DNA of 12,478 nt from a bacterium (GCA_021161645.1 JAGHAC010000049.1:1-12478), one strand, 5' to 3'; positions 5,325 to 12,478 are shown, numbered from the stretch's first letter. The notes: a model not told the origin generated them from the letters alone. Translations and numbers: made by a program.

Positions 5325-6569
5325 TTACTCTATTGCCTGAGCCACCTTAGAGATAGCAATTTCATAGGCAGCGTCTCGGAAGCTGAGTTTTTTATTCTTA
5401 GATAATTCAACCATTTTCCTAAAAGATTTTGTAATCTTTTCTTTTATTCCTTCAAAAACCTCTTCTTTCTTAAGCTTTCTATTTTCTTTTGCTTGAATCC
5501 ATTCAAAATATGATCCAATTACTCCTCCTGAATTTGACAAGATGTCAGGTACACATATTTTCCCTTTCTGACATAGTATCCTCTCCCCTTCTTCAGAAAT
5601 TGGACCATTAGCCATTTCTATAATATATTTTGCCTTTATCTTGTCAGCATTCTGCTCAGTAATAACATTCTCTATAGCCGCTGGGACCAAAATGTCTATA
5701 TCTAATGTAAAAAGTTCTTTGTTGGTAATCTCTCTTCCTAACCTAGCATCACACACGCTACCGACACAATAACAACCAGCAATCTCTCCTTTCTCTTCTT
5801 TGCATTTTAGAACCAGCTCCGGATTTATTCCTTCTTCAACATAAATCCCCCCATCTTTTTCAGAAACAGCAACTACCTTAAATCCTCTTTCGGCAGCAAA
5901 AAGAGCAAAATGATAACCAACATTTCCAAATCCCTGAATTGCAATAGTCGTCTTCTTTGGTTCCAAACCATAAAATTTGGCAAGTTCTTCTAAAACCACC
6001 ACTCCGCCAAAACCTGTAGCTTCTTTCCTTCCCTCTAACCCATTTAACTCAATAGGCTTGCCTGTGAAAACAGCCCAATCTTCTTTCCCGTATAACTTAT
6101 TATATTCATCACTCATCCAAGCCATAATCTGAGAATTTGTATTTACGTCTGGAGCAGGTATATCTTTATTTGAGCCAATAATGGGAAAAATTTCTCTTAC
6201 ATACCCTCTTGAAAGAGCTTCTAATTCTTCTCTTGTTAGTTTAAAAGGGTCAACAATAACTCCGCCTTTTCCGCCCCCAAGAGGAAGATCTGCTAAGGCA
6301 CACTTCCAAGTCATCCACATAGAAAGAGATTTTACTTCTGACTCAGACACCAAGGGCGAAAATCTTATTCCTCCTTTGTAAGGACCTAAAGCATTATTAT
6401 GCTGAGATCGAAACCCGTAAAAAATTTTCTTTGTAGAGCCGACTTTTACAGGAATCTGAAATTTCAAAACCCTGTGTGGCTCCTTCAGTTCATCAATAAT
6501 TGATGCCGAAAGATCTAATTTTTTGGCAACGCTTAAAAATTGTTCTTGAGCTTTTTGAAAGATATCCAT
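5325..6569 (-). CDS. gdhA: Glutamate dehydrogenase
   Basis: This enzyme interconverts glutamate and 2-oxoglutarate plus ammonia in the cytoplasm, using NAD or NADP. The 414 residues match the compact hexameric family. The substrate-domain motifs are YKGGIRF (64-70), the catalytic lysine in PLGGGKGG (K101) and the catalytic aspartate in PAPDVNT (D141). The Rossmann motif is GFGNVG (213-218). Strand 2 ends AVSEKDG, which does not settle the NAD/NADP choice by eye. Residues 266-273 read CYCVGSVC, three cysteines in a loop where family members I know have none; this may be a metal or disulfide site. The ATG lies 4 bases after the antiporter stop codon and has no ribosome site, so translation is probably coupled to the upstream gene. 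It is the last gene of the operon. The symbol follows the common name; the coenzyme class is not determined. Confidence 0.95.
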   Translation of the reverse strand: MDIFQKAQEQFLSVAKKLDLSASIIDELKEPHRVLKFQIPVKVGSTKKIFYGFRSQHNNALGPYKGGIRFSPLVSESEVKSLSMWMTWKCALADLPLGGGKGGVIVDPFKLTREELEALSRGYVREIFPIIGSNKDIPAPDVNTNSQIMAWMSDEYNKLYGKEDWAVFTGKPIELNGLEGRKEATGFGGVVVLEELAKFYGLEPKKTTIAIQGFGNVGYHFALFAAERGFKVVAVSEKDGGIYVEEGINPELVLKCKEEKGEIAGCYCVGSVCDARLGREITNKELFTLDIDILVPAAIENVITEQNADKIKAKYIIEMANGPISEEGERILCQKGKICVPDILSNSGGVIGSYFEWIQAKENRKLKKEEVFEGIKEKITKSFRKMVELSKNKKLSFRDAAYEIAISKVAQAIE

Positions 6570-6573
6570 AATG

Positions 6574-7542
6574 TTAGATAGTAATTAATGTTTCTATGGC
6601 GGCTTCTATTATAACAAATAATAAATAAAGAGAAAACAAAATTAAACCTTCCTTTCTGTTAATTTCATTTTTTGTTCTAGCAAAAAGAAAAAACAAAACA
6701 GCAATTAAAAACGAAAAAATAAGAGAGTTAAAATATAGCCCTGTATACTTAATCTCAAAAGGAGAAATCAATACTGTTGTGCCTAAAACCAATCCTGTAT
6801 TTACCATCACTGAACCCAAAGCATCTCCCAGCACCATTTCTTTATGACCCATCTTTATTGACCTAATCGTAAAGGTAATTTCTGGCAAAGATGTTCCCAG
6901 CGCTATGCCTAAGATACCCATAATAGCCAAAGAAAGATGAGCAGCAGAAGAAATTTCGCCGGCCGCAAAAATTATGCCCTCAGCACTTAAAAGAAAAAGG
7001 ATTAAAGAAAATAAGAAAATTCCGAGTTCTCTAAAGAAGATTTTTAGTTTTTCTTGGGGTGGCTTTTTATAATGATCAAAGGGTTTCTTAAATCTTTGCT
7101 GCTGCAAAAAGAAATGTTTTAAATAAAAAACGAATGATACAATGAGAATAAAACCGTCTGCTCGTGATAGACGTCCATCAAACATTAAAAGAAAAGGTAA
7201 GGCAACATATACAGCTGCTAAAGAAACAGATTTTTTAATTGCTTCCTTGTTAATTTTTATTGTTCTCAAAAAAAGAGTGGCAGTAAAAATAACTAGAGTA
7301 AGAGCTACAATATTAGACCCTAAAACATTGCCAAAAGAAAGTTGAGGTTTCTTGTTCAGAGCCGAAATAATACCCACAAAAAATTCCGGCAAAGAAGAAC
7401 CGATTGCCATCAGAAGAGAGGCAACGGTAAATTCCTTCCATCTTAAAATGCGAGCGATCCTTGAGAGAGCAATAACCGTTTTTCCTCCCGCCCAAACTAA
7501 AACAACGCAAGAGAGCAAAAATATGGCGATATATTCAATCAT
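6574..7542 (-). CDS. CaCA-family sodium/calcium-type antiporter (YrbG-like)
   Basis: This is a membrane antiporter of 322 residues with about ten hydrophobic spans and the internal duplication typical of the family. Repeat 1 has AIGSSLPE (46-53) and GNVLGSNI (71-78). Repeat 2 has ALGTSLPE (214-221) and GDALGS (239-244). The four polar ligands E53, N72, E221 and D240 correspond in kind and order to those of the archaeal exchanger NCX_Mj (E, N, E, D), which supports exchange of Ca2+ for Na+. A basic stretch between the repeats (about 148-166) is the cytoplasmic loop. The ATG start overlaps the last 8 bases of the ATPase gene, and no ribosome site is seen, so the two are translationally coupled. 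Related proteins can move other cations such as K+, so the substrate is an inference from the ligand set. Confidence 0.9.
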   Translation of the reverse strand: MIEYIAIFLLSCVVLVWAGGKTVIALSRIARILRWKEFTVASLLMAIGSSLPEFFVGIISALNKKPQLSFGNVLGSNIVALTLVIFTATLFLRTIKINKEAIKKSVSLAAVYVALPFLLMFDGRLSRADGFILIVSFVFYLKHFFLQQQRFKKPFDHYKKPPQEKLKIFFRELGIFLFSLILFLLSAEGIIFAAGEISSAAHLSLAIMGILGIALGTSLPEITFTIRSIKMGHKEMVLGDALGSVMVNTGLVLGTTVLISPFEIKYTGLYFNSLIFSFLIAVLFFLFARTKNEINRKEGLILFSLYLLFVIIEAAIETLITI

Positions 7543-10144
7543 AGATTTTCTTTTCTTTAATAAAAATTAATTTTACCAACTCTATAAGGAGTAAATTTAA
7601 AATTCCAATCATTATAACATAGAACCACTCAAAATAACTCAAGGGAGAAAGTTTCAAAAGTTTTTGAAATAAAGGAAGATAAATTGCTGTTAGGATTGCC
7701 CCTAATCTAAAGAAAGAACTTAATACCAGATATTTGTTGGAGAAAATATTAACCCGCCAGATATTTTTGTGCAGGTTTTTACAACTATAAACAAAAAACA
7801 ATGAATCCATACCCAAACCGGCAAAAATTATCGTTCTTATATGACTCATCGGAAGCCGGTGATAGTATAACCAAAGAAAAAGTCCTAGTAGCAAAAAATC
7901 AGTAATCAAGCCCACAAAAAAGATAATCCATTTCATTTCTAAAGTAAGAAGCGGTTTTTCTTTCTTTTCGGGCTTCCTCTTTAACACATCCTTTTCTTTG
8001 GGCTCAAGCGCGAGAGCGAAATTAGGTAAGCTATCTTCAATAAGATTAATCCATAAAATTTGAGCGGGCAGAAGAGGTAACGGTAATTTAAAAAGGATAC
8101 TTGCGCCAATAAGAATGATTTCTGAAAAAAGATCTGAAAAAAGGTAAGTTACTACCTTTCTTATATTATCAATTATTACTCTCCCCTCCTCTATCGCCTC
8201 AAGAATTATCTTAAAGGAATTATCAAGCAATATTAAATCTGCCGACTCTTTAGCAATATCTGTGCCTGAACCAAGCGCTATTCCTATATCTGCTTTCTTG
8301 AGAGCCAAAACATCGTTTACTCCATCTCCCGTCATTGCCACCACCTCATTTTTTGCTTGCCATGCTTTAATAATTTTAATCTTATGCTCAGGAGCTACTC
8401 TTGCGTAAACAGAAATCTCTGAGATTTTTTGTGAAAATTCTTTTTCGTCCAACTTATCTATATCTTTACCCTCTAAAATATTTTTATCTTCTACCTTGAT
8501 TCCCACCTTCTGAGCAATTCTTTTTGCTGTCAATTTATGATCTCCAGTAACAATAATCGGTTTTATCCCTGCGCTTTTTACCTTCTGAATTGTTTCCTTG
8601 GCATCTTCTCTTAAAGGGTCTCTGAGAGCTATTAAACCAAGAAAGTCAACTCCTTCTATAATTTTTTGATGTGTAGAGCTTTCTAATGTGTTTTTGCCTG
8701 ATAAACTTTTGAAGCCGGCTCCTAATACTCTAAAGCCTTCATTTGTTAAATCATTTATTTTTCTTTTTATTGCTTCTCTTTCTTTTTTTTGAGATCTCGA
8801 CTTTTCAAGTAAAATTTCTGGAGCGCCCAAGCAATAAACTAAAATATTATCGGAAAAATTTTTATGTATGGAAAAACTAAATTTATCTTTTGAATTAAAT
8901 GAAGAAAATTTTATTTGGGGTTCACTTTTAAGTAAATCTTCTTTTAAATATCCTTCCTGAAAAGAATATTCCAAAAGCGCTCTTTCTGTCATATTTCCAA
9001 CTACCTTTCTTTCTTTCCATTTTCTTTCTTCAAAAAAGGCGGTATTACAAAAGGTTATTGTTTTCAGCAATAAATCTTCTTTCCTTTTTTGATTTTTATA
9101 AACATAAATTTTTTCTACTCTCATCTCTCCATAAGTAAGAGTCCCTGTCTTGTCTGTGCAAATAACGCTTGCCGAGCCAAGAGTTTCAGCAGCAACCATC
9201 TGTCTTACTAAACCTTTATGTTTAAGAATACGCTGCATTCCTATTGCTAAAGTAACAGTAAGGGCGATGGGTAACCCCTCAGGAATTGAAGCCACCGCCA
9301 GAGCGACAGAAATAATAAACATTTCTTTTACGTCATAACCCACGAATATGCCCCAAAGAAACACCAGAAAAACTATAATGGTTAAAAAGACAGCTAATCT
9401 CTTTGAGAGTTGAGAAATTTTTCTCTGAAGAGGAGTTTTTTCCTCCTTAATCTGCTGTAAGACATCGCTTATCTTGCCCATCTGGGTATCCTTGCCTGTT
9501 GCAACCACCACCGCCTTTGCTCTTCCGCTCTCAACTGTTGTTCCCATATAAATCATATTTTCTCTGTCTCCTAACGGAGTATTGGAAGAAACAACTGCCT
9601 CATTTTTTTCCTGAGGCATAGATTCTCCGGTCAACATAGATTCGTTTACTGTCAAGTCGTCTTCTTCTATTATCCGCGCATCAGCTGGTACTCTATCTCC
9701 TTCCTGAATTAAAATAATATCGCCGGGGACTAATTCTTTAATGTCAAGAAAAAGAGTTTTTCCCTCTCTTAAAACTTTCGCATTAAAAGATATTGTCTTC
9801 TGAAGTTTTTCAAAGGTTTTGTTTGCCTTATATTCTTGAAGATAGCCTATAATTGTATTAACGCCTGCCGCCAAAAGAATAACTATCGCGTCAGTATACT
9901 CTTGAAGAAAAAGAGCTACTCCCCCAGCAATAATAAGAATATAAATTAGCGGATTCTTAAGTTGAGAAAAAAGAATTTTTACTGCTGTCAGTTTTTCTTT
10001 CTGAGGCAGAATATTTAACCCAAAGATCTTTTTTCGCGATTCTGCCTCAGAAAGAGATAAGCCTTTCTCAGAATCAGTGCGCAAAATTTTTAAAACTTCT
10101 TCTTTTTCTATACTATGCCAATTTTGTTGAAAATAGTTATCCAT
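7535..10144 (-). CDS. P-type cation ATPase, probably calcium-exporting (type II)
   Basis: This 869-residue pump uses ATP to drive cations across the membrane. The N-terminal cation-ATPase domain is followed by TGES (172-175), the M4 motif PEGLP with E289, the phosphorylated aspartate D331 in DKTGT, TGDH, and TGDGVND (605-611). Compared with the SERCA calcium pump, the ion ligands E289, E675, N700 and D704 match E309, E771, N796 and D800, with the same 25-residue step from M5 to M6. The position of SERCA N768 is Leu here and that of T799 is Glu703, so the first calcium site is altered; one ion per cycle, or a changed ion preference such as Mn2+, is possible. The start ATG lies 8 bases after a TATAAT box, so the message should be leaderless or nearly so, and there is no ribosome site. 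It is the first gene of the operon with the antiporter and gdh and ends in TGA. Confidence 0.93.
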   Translation of the reverse strand: MDNYFQQNWHSIEKEEVLKILRTDSEKGLSLSEAESRKKIFGLNILPQKEKLTAVKILFSQLKNPLIYILIIAGGVALFLQEYTDAIVILLAAGVNTIIGYLQEYKANKTFEKLQKTISFNAKVLREGKTLFLDIKELVPGDIILIQEGDRVPADARIIEEDDLTVNESMLTGESMPQEKNEAVVSSNTPLGDRENMIYMGTTVESGRAKAVVVATGKDTQMGKISDVLQQIKEEKTPLQRKISQLSKRLAVFLTIIVFLVFLWGIFVGYDVKEMFIISVALAVASIPEGLPIALTVTLAIGMQRILKHKGLVRQMVAAETLGSASVICTDKTGTLTYGEMRVEKIYVYKNQKRKEDLLLKTITFCNTAFFEERKWKERKVVGNMTERALLEYSFQEGYLKEDLLKSEPQIKFSSFNSKDKFSFSIHKNFSDNILVYCLGAPEILLEKSRSQKKEREAIKRKINDLTNEGFRVLGAGFKSLSGKNTLESSTHQKIIEGVDFLGLIALRDPLREDAKETIQKVKSAGIKPIIVTGDHKLTAKRIAQKVGIKVEDKNILEGKDIDKLDEKEFSQKISEISVYARVAPEHKIKIIKAWQAKNEVVAMTGDGVNDVLALKKADIGIALGSGTDIAKESADLILLDNSFKIILEAIEEGRVIIDNIRKVVTYLFSDLFSEIILIGASILFKLPLPLLPAQILWINLIEDSLPNFALALEPKEKDVLKRKPEKKEKPLLTLEMKWIIFFVGLITDFLLLGLFLWLYYHRLPMSHIRTIIFAGLGMDSLFFVYSCKNLHKNIWRVNIFSNKYLVLSSFFRLGAILTAIYLPLFQKLLKLSPLSYFEWFYVIMIGILNLLLIELVKLIFIKEKKIYD

Positions 10145-10152
10145 ATAATAAT

Positions 10153-10161
10153 ATTATACCA
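10153..10161 (-). promoter_or_regulatory. Extended -10 promoter of the ATPase-antiporter-gdh operon
   Basis: On the minus strand TGGTATAAT contains a perfect -10 box preceded by the TG of an extended -10 element. No good -35 is seen at the proper distance, which such promoters can tolerate. The start codon begins 8 bases after the box, so the predicted 5' leader is 0 to 3 bases. Confidence 0.65.
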
Positions 10162-10242
10162 AAAATTACTTCTTTAATAATCAACAATCGACTTGGCAAA
10201 AATTCTGTTTTCCAAATAGTTATATTTCATTAAAGAAAGTTG

Positions 10243-10248
10243 TAAAAT
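10243..10248 (+). promoter_or_regulatory. Possible rtcA -10 box giving a leaderless message
   Basis: TAAAAT lies six bases before the rtcA ATG, with a weak AT-rich -35 region. Transcription from it would begin at or next to the start codon. A second TATAAT-like string overlaps the ATG itself and is too close to be used for this start. Confidence 0.4.
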
Positions 10249-10254
10249 AATATA

Positions 10255-11286
10255 ATGATTGAAATAGATGGCTCCTATCTTGAGGGTGGTGGACAAATTT
10301 TGAGAACCGCTTCGGTTTTAGCTATTATCACCCAAAAACCCTGCCGGATTTTTAATATTAGAAAAAAGAGAGAAAAGCCGGGATTACAAACCCAGCATCT
10401 TTTAGGATTGAAAGCTTTGCAAGATTTAACAGGAACAAAAATTGAAGGGATGCGCCTTGGCTCAAAAGAAGTAACTGTTTATCCATCCTCTAATATCTGG
10501 TTGAAAGAGAACCTAGAACTCCATATTGAGACTGCTGCAAGTATTACTTTAATTCTTCAGGGTCTAATTTTAGCAATAGTTGGAATAGATAAAAAACCTG
10601 TATTGATTCATATTCGAGGCGGCGCAACAGATACTTTCTTTTCTCCTACAATAGATCATTTTCGCTTTGTCTTTTTGGAAATTCTGAAAAAAATGGGAAT
10701 AACTTATGAATTATCTATTATTAAAAGAGGGTTCTACCCAAAAGGCGGAGCAGAAATAAAAATTAAAATTTTCCCTCCTGCCACCCTTGCTCCTCTCAAT
10801 CTCATAAACCGAGGCGCATTAAAATACGTTACTATCTTCTCTGGAGCTTCAGAGCTTCTGAAAGCAAAAAGCGTAGCAGAAAGACAAATCGCGGGAGCAA
10901 AACAGATATTGGCAAGACTTAAACTGCCTATCCGCGAAAACGTGGAATATTATCAAACCCTCTCACCGGGAAGTCAGATTAATATTATTGGATATTTTGA
11001 AAATACAATTATAGGAACCGACAACCTGGGGAAAATAGATAAGCCTGCAGAAGTAGTGGGTAAAGAAGCTACTCAAGAATTCTTAAGACAGGGGTTGAGA
11101 GATGCCTGTTTAGACAAACATCTTACAGATCAAATCCTTCCCTATATGGCTTTATCAAATAAAAACTCTATAATAACCGTTTCTGACATCACCGACCATT
11201 GCAAAACAAACATCTGGGTAATTGAAAAATTCTTGACTGGAAAATTTGTAATCAATGATAATAAAATTTCCTGGAACAAAAAATAA
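10255..11286 (+). CDS. rtcA: RNA 3'-terminal phosphate cyclase
   Basis: RtcA uses ATP to turn the 3'-phosphate end of an RNA into a 2',3'-cyclic phosphate, through an enzyme-AMP intermediate on a histidine. The 343 residues match the family length. Visible signatures are DGSYLEGGGQILRTA (5-19), GLQTQHL, RGGATDTFFSPTID, RGFYPKGGAE and HLTDQILPYMALS. The catalytic histidine is H315 in DHCKTNIWVIEKF, 28 residues from the end as in E. coli. In E. coli rtcA works with the ligase RtcB under a sigma-54 activator; no such partners are seen here and the promoter is not of the sigma-54 type. There is no ribosome site, and the likely -10 box is only six bases before the ATG. The gene is divergent from the calcium operon across 110 bases and ends in a terminator shared with a convergent gene. 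Confidence 0.95.
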   Translation: MIEIDGSYLEGGGQILRTASVLAIITQKPCRIFNIRKKREKPGLQTQHLLGLKALQDLTGTKIEGMRLGSKEVTVYPSSNIWLKENLELHIETAASITLILQGLILAIVGIDKKPVLIHIRGGATDTFFSPTIDHFRFVFLEILKKMGITYELSIIKRGFYPKGGAEIKIKIFPPATLAPLNLINRGALKYVTIFSGASELLKAKSVAERQIAGAKQILARLKLPIRENVEYYQTLSPGSQINIIGYFENTIIGTDNLGKIDKPAEVVGKEATQEFLRQGLRDACLDKHLTDQILPYMALSNKNSIITVSDITDHCKTNIWVIEKFLTGKFVINDNKISWNKK

Positions 11287-11309
11287 GCCCCGAACAAGAT
11301 GTTCGGGGT
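11287..11309. terminator. Terminator between rtcA and the convergent small gene
   Basis: An 8-bp perfect stem CCCCGAAC/GTTCGGGG (11288-11295 with 11301-11308) with a 5-base loop. On the minus strand it is followed by CTTATTTTTTG, a good T-run, so it clearly serves the small gene; on the plus strand the run is weak (TTCAATTATT), so for rtcA it may be partial. Confidence 0.75.
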
Positions 11310-11316
11310 TCAATTA

Positions 11317-11613
11317 TTACCTTTTTTCCTTTTTAAGCGAAAAACTAACTGCAACCATCCGAGTGTTAGAGTTCTGTACCGGAACCACCTTTCCTACAAT
11401 TGCTACAACATTCTCTCCTGTGTGACTAGCAAACACTGTTCTTTCACCGCAAAGCACCAAGTCTCCTAAGGGCCATCTTACCTCAGGATCTAATAAACGT
11501 AATTGTTCCATATCTGTGGCAGACAAAAAAACTGTTGATCCTGAGACCAAGTAATTCACTCCGGCATTTCTTAGACAAGGTATCACTGATTCTCTTATAA
11601 ACTTTCTCAACAT
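11317..11613 (-). CDS. Small protein of unknown function (98 residues)
   Basis: The sequence has an amphipathic basic N-terminus (MLRKFIRESVIPCLRNAG) and then short hydrophobic strands (VNYLVSGSTVFLSA, GDLVLCGERTVFAS, NVVAIVGKVVPV, RMVAVSFSL) that suggest a small beta-barrel or sandwich fold. It has three cysteines, no membrane span and no clear signal peptide. I do not recognise a family. The ATG at 11613-11611 follows AGGAGG with a 4-base spacer. The promoter predicted at 11697-11724 leaves a leader of about 75 bases, longer than for any other gene here. Its GC content (about 47% in one 60-base sample) is above that of rtcA. It lies downstream of, and in the same direction as, the cysteine-rich secreted protein gene, but a terminator separates them. 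Confidence 0.7.
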   Translation of the reverse strand: MLRKFIRESVIPCLRNAGVNYLVSGSTVFLSATDMEQLRLLDPEVRWPLGDLVLCGERTVFASHTGENVVAIVGKVVPVQNSNTRMVAVSFSLKKEKR

Positions 11614-11696
11614 TTTACCTCCTCGTTTCTATTTTGATAGATCCTTTAGAACGTCTTCTTTATTCGCTTTTTCTTGTTTTTTTAAGGTGCGCTATT

Positions 11697-11724
11697 AATA
11701 TACAGATCTGTTTATTTTTATCAA
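11697..11724 (-). promoter_or_regulatory. Promoter of the 98-residue protein gene
   Basis: On the minus strand -35 TTGATA (11724-11719), a 16-base spacer and -10 TATATT (11702-11697), each one base off consensus. It begins right after the terminator of the upstream gene. Confidence 0.55.
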
Positions 11725-11727
11725 GAG

Positions 11728-11752
11728 AAAAGGCGCCCGAAGAAAGGGCGCC
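11728..11752 (-). terminator. Terminator of the cysteine-rich secreted protein gene
   Basis: On the minus strand a very GC-rich 7-bp stem GGCGCCC/GGGCGCC (11752-11746 and 11738-11732) with a 7-base loop is followed by TTTTCTC. It lies 9 bases after the stop codon. Confidence 0.85.
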
Positions 11753-11760
11753 CTATATGC

Positions 11761-12327
11761 TTAGTGAGCAACAATGAGGAGGAATAACCAAAGAGGAATC
11801 AAACAAGGGTCGCAACAGGCATTACAGCAAGTGTTTTTGTACACAATACAGCAGCTTGACCGTGGAGGCGTCCGACACCATGAAGGTTCCACTCGAAACT
11901 CTAAAGTTTCAATATAAGATTGGGTGGGAACAAACTGAATGTAAGAAGTGAGCATCGCACCTATCTTATAGGCACTTTCTGGATATATGAATACTGGCTT
12001 GTCGCTAACCACCACCCTGACACAAGTTGCGTGCCGAAGCAAACCGTTATAGACAGTATGACATCCGGGCCCATATTTCTCAACCTGAGAGGCAACAATA
12101 GGATAAAGCGCCTCCCACCCTACTCCTGGACGATACTGAAAAAAATACACGTAGCACCAGCGAGTTAATTCAAACTCTATCCTGGGATTTGCCGCACGAT
12201 TCTCGATACGAATATTCTGAATCGGCAGACAACTGGAACAATGCTGAGCAAAACTGGTGATACCAATAATGCTTGCGATGCCTGCCACCAACACCATTAC
12301 CAATACGAACCGATATAACCCTTTCAC
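11761..12327 (-). CDS. Cysteine-rich secreted or surface protein, function unknown
   Basis: The protein has 188 residues. It starts with a signal peptide: a basic MKGLYR, then a long hydrophobic core (VLVMVLVAGIASIIGI) and a likely cleavage after TSFA. It then has 13 cysteines, eight of them in the last 40 residues (SSCC, TCC, NACC, DPC), and ends with a hydrophobic LIPLWLFLLIVAH that may insert in the membrane. The middle part (WCYVYFFQYRPGVGWEALYP) recalls DUF4384-type domains, but this is a weak impression. So many cysteines suggest disulfides or metal binding outside the cytoplasm. A GTG at 12336 lies inside the ribosome site AGGAGGTG; the GTG at 12327 follows GGAGG by 8 bases and is preferred. 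GC content in samples is 45-53%, well above the repair genes. The gene is divergent from another gene with the same style of ribosome site. Confidence 0.75.
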   Translation of the reverse strand: MKGLYRFVLVMVLVAGIASIIGITSFAQHCSSCLPIQNIRIENRAANPRIEFELTRWCYVYFFQYRPGVGWEALYPIVASQVEKYGPGCHTVYNGLLRHATCVRVVVSDKPVFIYPESAYKIGAMLTSYIQFVPTQSYIETLEFRVEPSWCRTPPRSSCCIVYKNTCCNACCDPCLIPLWLFLLIVAH

Positions 12328-12361
12328 TTCTGTCACCTCCTAAAATTTAAGGGCTGTTTTT

Positions 12362-12388
12362 AATTTACTAAAAATAAAATAATGTCAA
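12362..12388 (-). promoter_or_regulatory. Possible promoter of the cysteine-rich protein gene
   Basis: On the minus strand a perfect -35 TTGACA (12388-12383) is followed by TAAATT (12367-12362) after a short 15-base spacer. The -35 is convincing, the -10 less so. Confidence 0.4.
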
Positions 12389-12403
12389 GCGCAACTCTTG
12401 AAC

Positions 12404-12432
12404 TTGACAAAAGATTGTAAAATTATTATCAT
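12404..12432 (+). promoter_or_regulatory. Promoter of the gene at the right edge
   Basis: A perfect -35 TTGACA (12404-12409), a 17-base spacer and -10 TATCAT (12427-12432, one mismatch). It stands back to back with the promoter of the cysteine-rich protein gene; the two -35 boxes are only 15 bases apart. Confidence 0.7.
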
Positions 12433-12470
12433 TTTCAAAGAATCTTTAAAACCTATAGGAGGTGGCTGGA

Positions 12471-12478
12471 ATGAGAAA
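12471..12478 (+). CDS. Start of a gene cut by the window edge
   Basis: ATGAGAAA begins 8 bases after the strong ribosome site AGGAGGTGG and about 33 bases after a consensus promoter. Only two full codons (Met-Arg) are visible, so the product is unknown. The same ribosome site style and spacing as the divergent secreted protein gene hint at a related class of gene. Confidence 0.6.

Noticed and set aside
7535..7537. Alternative genetic code with TGA read as an amino acid
   Set aside because: TGA ends the ATPase gene at the expected length, the other genes end in TAA or TAG, and no conserved gene contains internal TGA.
7142..7570. Plus-strand reading frames opposite the antiporter gene
   Set aside because: They are shadows: the minus-strand antiporter has all family motifs in this stretch.

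Overview
The window looks like chromosome from an AT-rich uncultured bacterium, most plausibly of the Patescibacteria/CPR type. The reasons are compact gene packing, housekeeping genes with almost no 5' leader, a heptamer repeat of the CAAAAGT kind inside a coding region, a shortened UvrC, and a toxin-antitoxin pair of a kind often met in those genomes. This lineage call is an inference with moderate to low confidence. The standard genetic code fits, because TGA ends the calcium ATPase gene. No rRNA, tRNA, CRISPR array or intact mobile element was seen.

Layout. Positions 1-250 hold a free-standing gene for a structured RNA on the minus strand, with a near-consensus promoter at 219-247 and a terminator at 21-46. 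I could not assign it to a known RNA family. Positions 293-841 hold the wreck of an antitoxin/AbiEii-type toxin operon on the minus strand, both genes broken, followed by a perfect 12-bp inverted repeat and a terminator. Positions 975-1389 carry a small zinc-ribbon protein with its own promoter and terminator. Positions 1516-5311 carry nucleotide excision repair: a shortened uvrC, a small membrane protein on the other strand, and uvrB followed by a gene of unknown function. Positions 5325-10158 are one minus-strand operon read in the order P-type calcium ATPase, CaCA calcium/cation antiporter, glutamate dehydrogenase. The genes overlap or lie 4 bases apart. rtcA (RNA 3'-phosphate cyclase) is divergent from that operon. 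The right end holds two lineage-specific minus-strand genes, one for a cysteine-rich secreted protein, and the first codons of another gene on the plus strand.

How it works together. UvrB and UvrC are the damage-verifying and cutting parts of one repair pathway, and their upstream regions share a palindromic motif. The ATPase and antiporter are two different ways of moving calcium out of the cell, co-transcribed with an amino acid/2-oxoglutarate enzyme. A pattern runs through the whole window: the conserved housekeeping genes have no Shine-Dalgarno sequence, and some appear leaderless. The small, secreted or unrecognised genes have strong AGGAGGTG-type sites, often exactly 8 bases before the start, and tend to be richer in GC.
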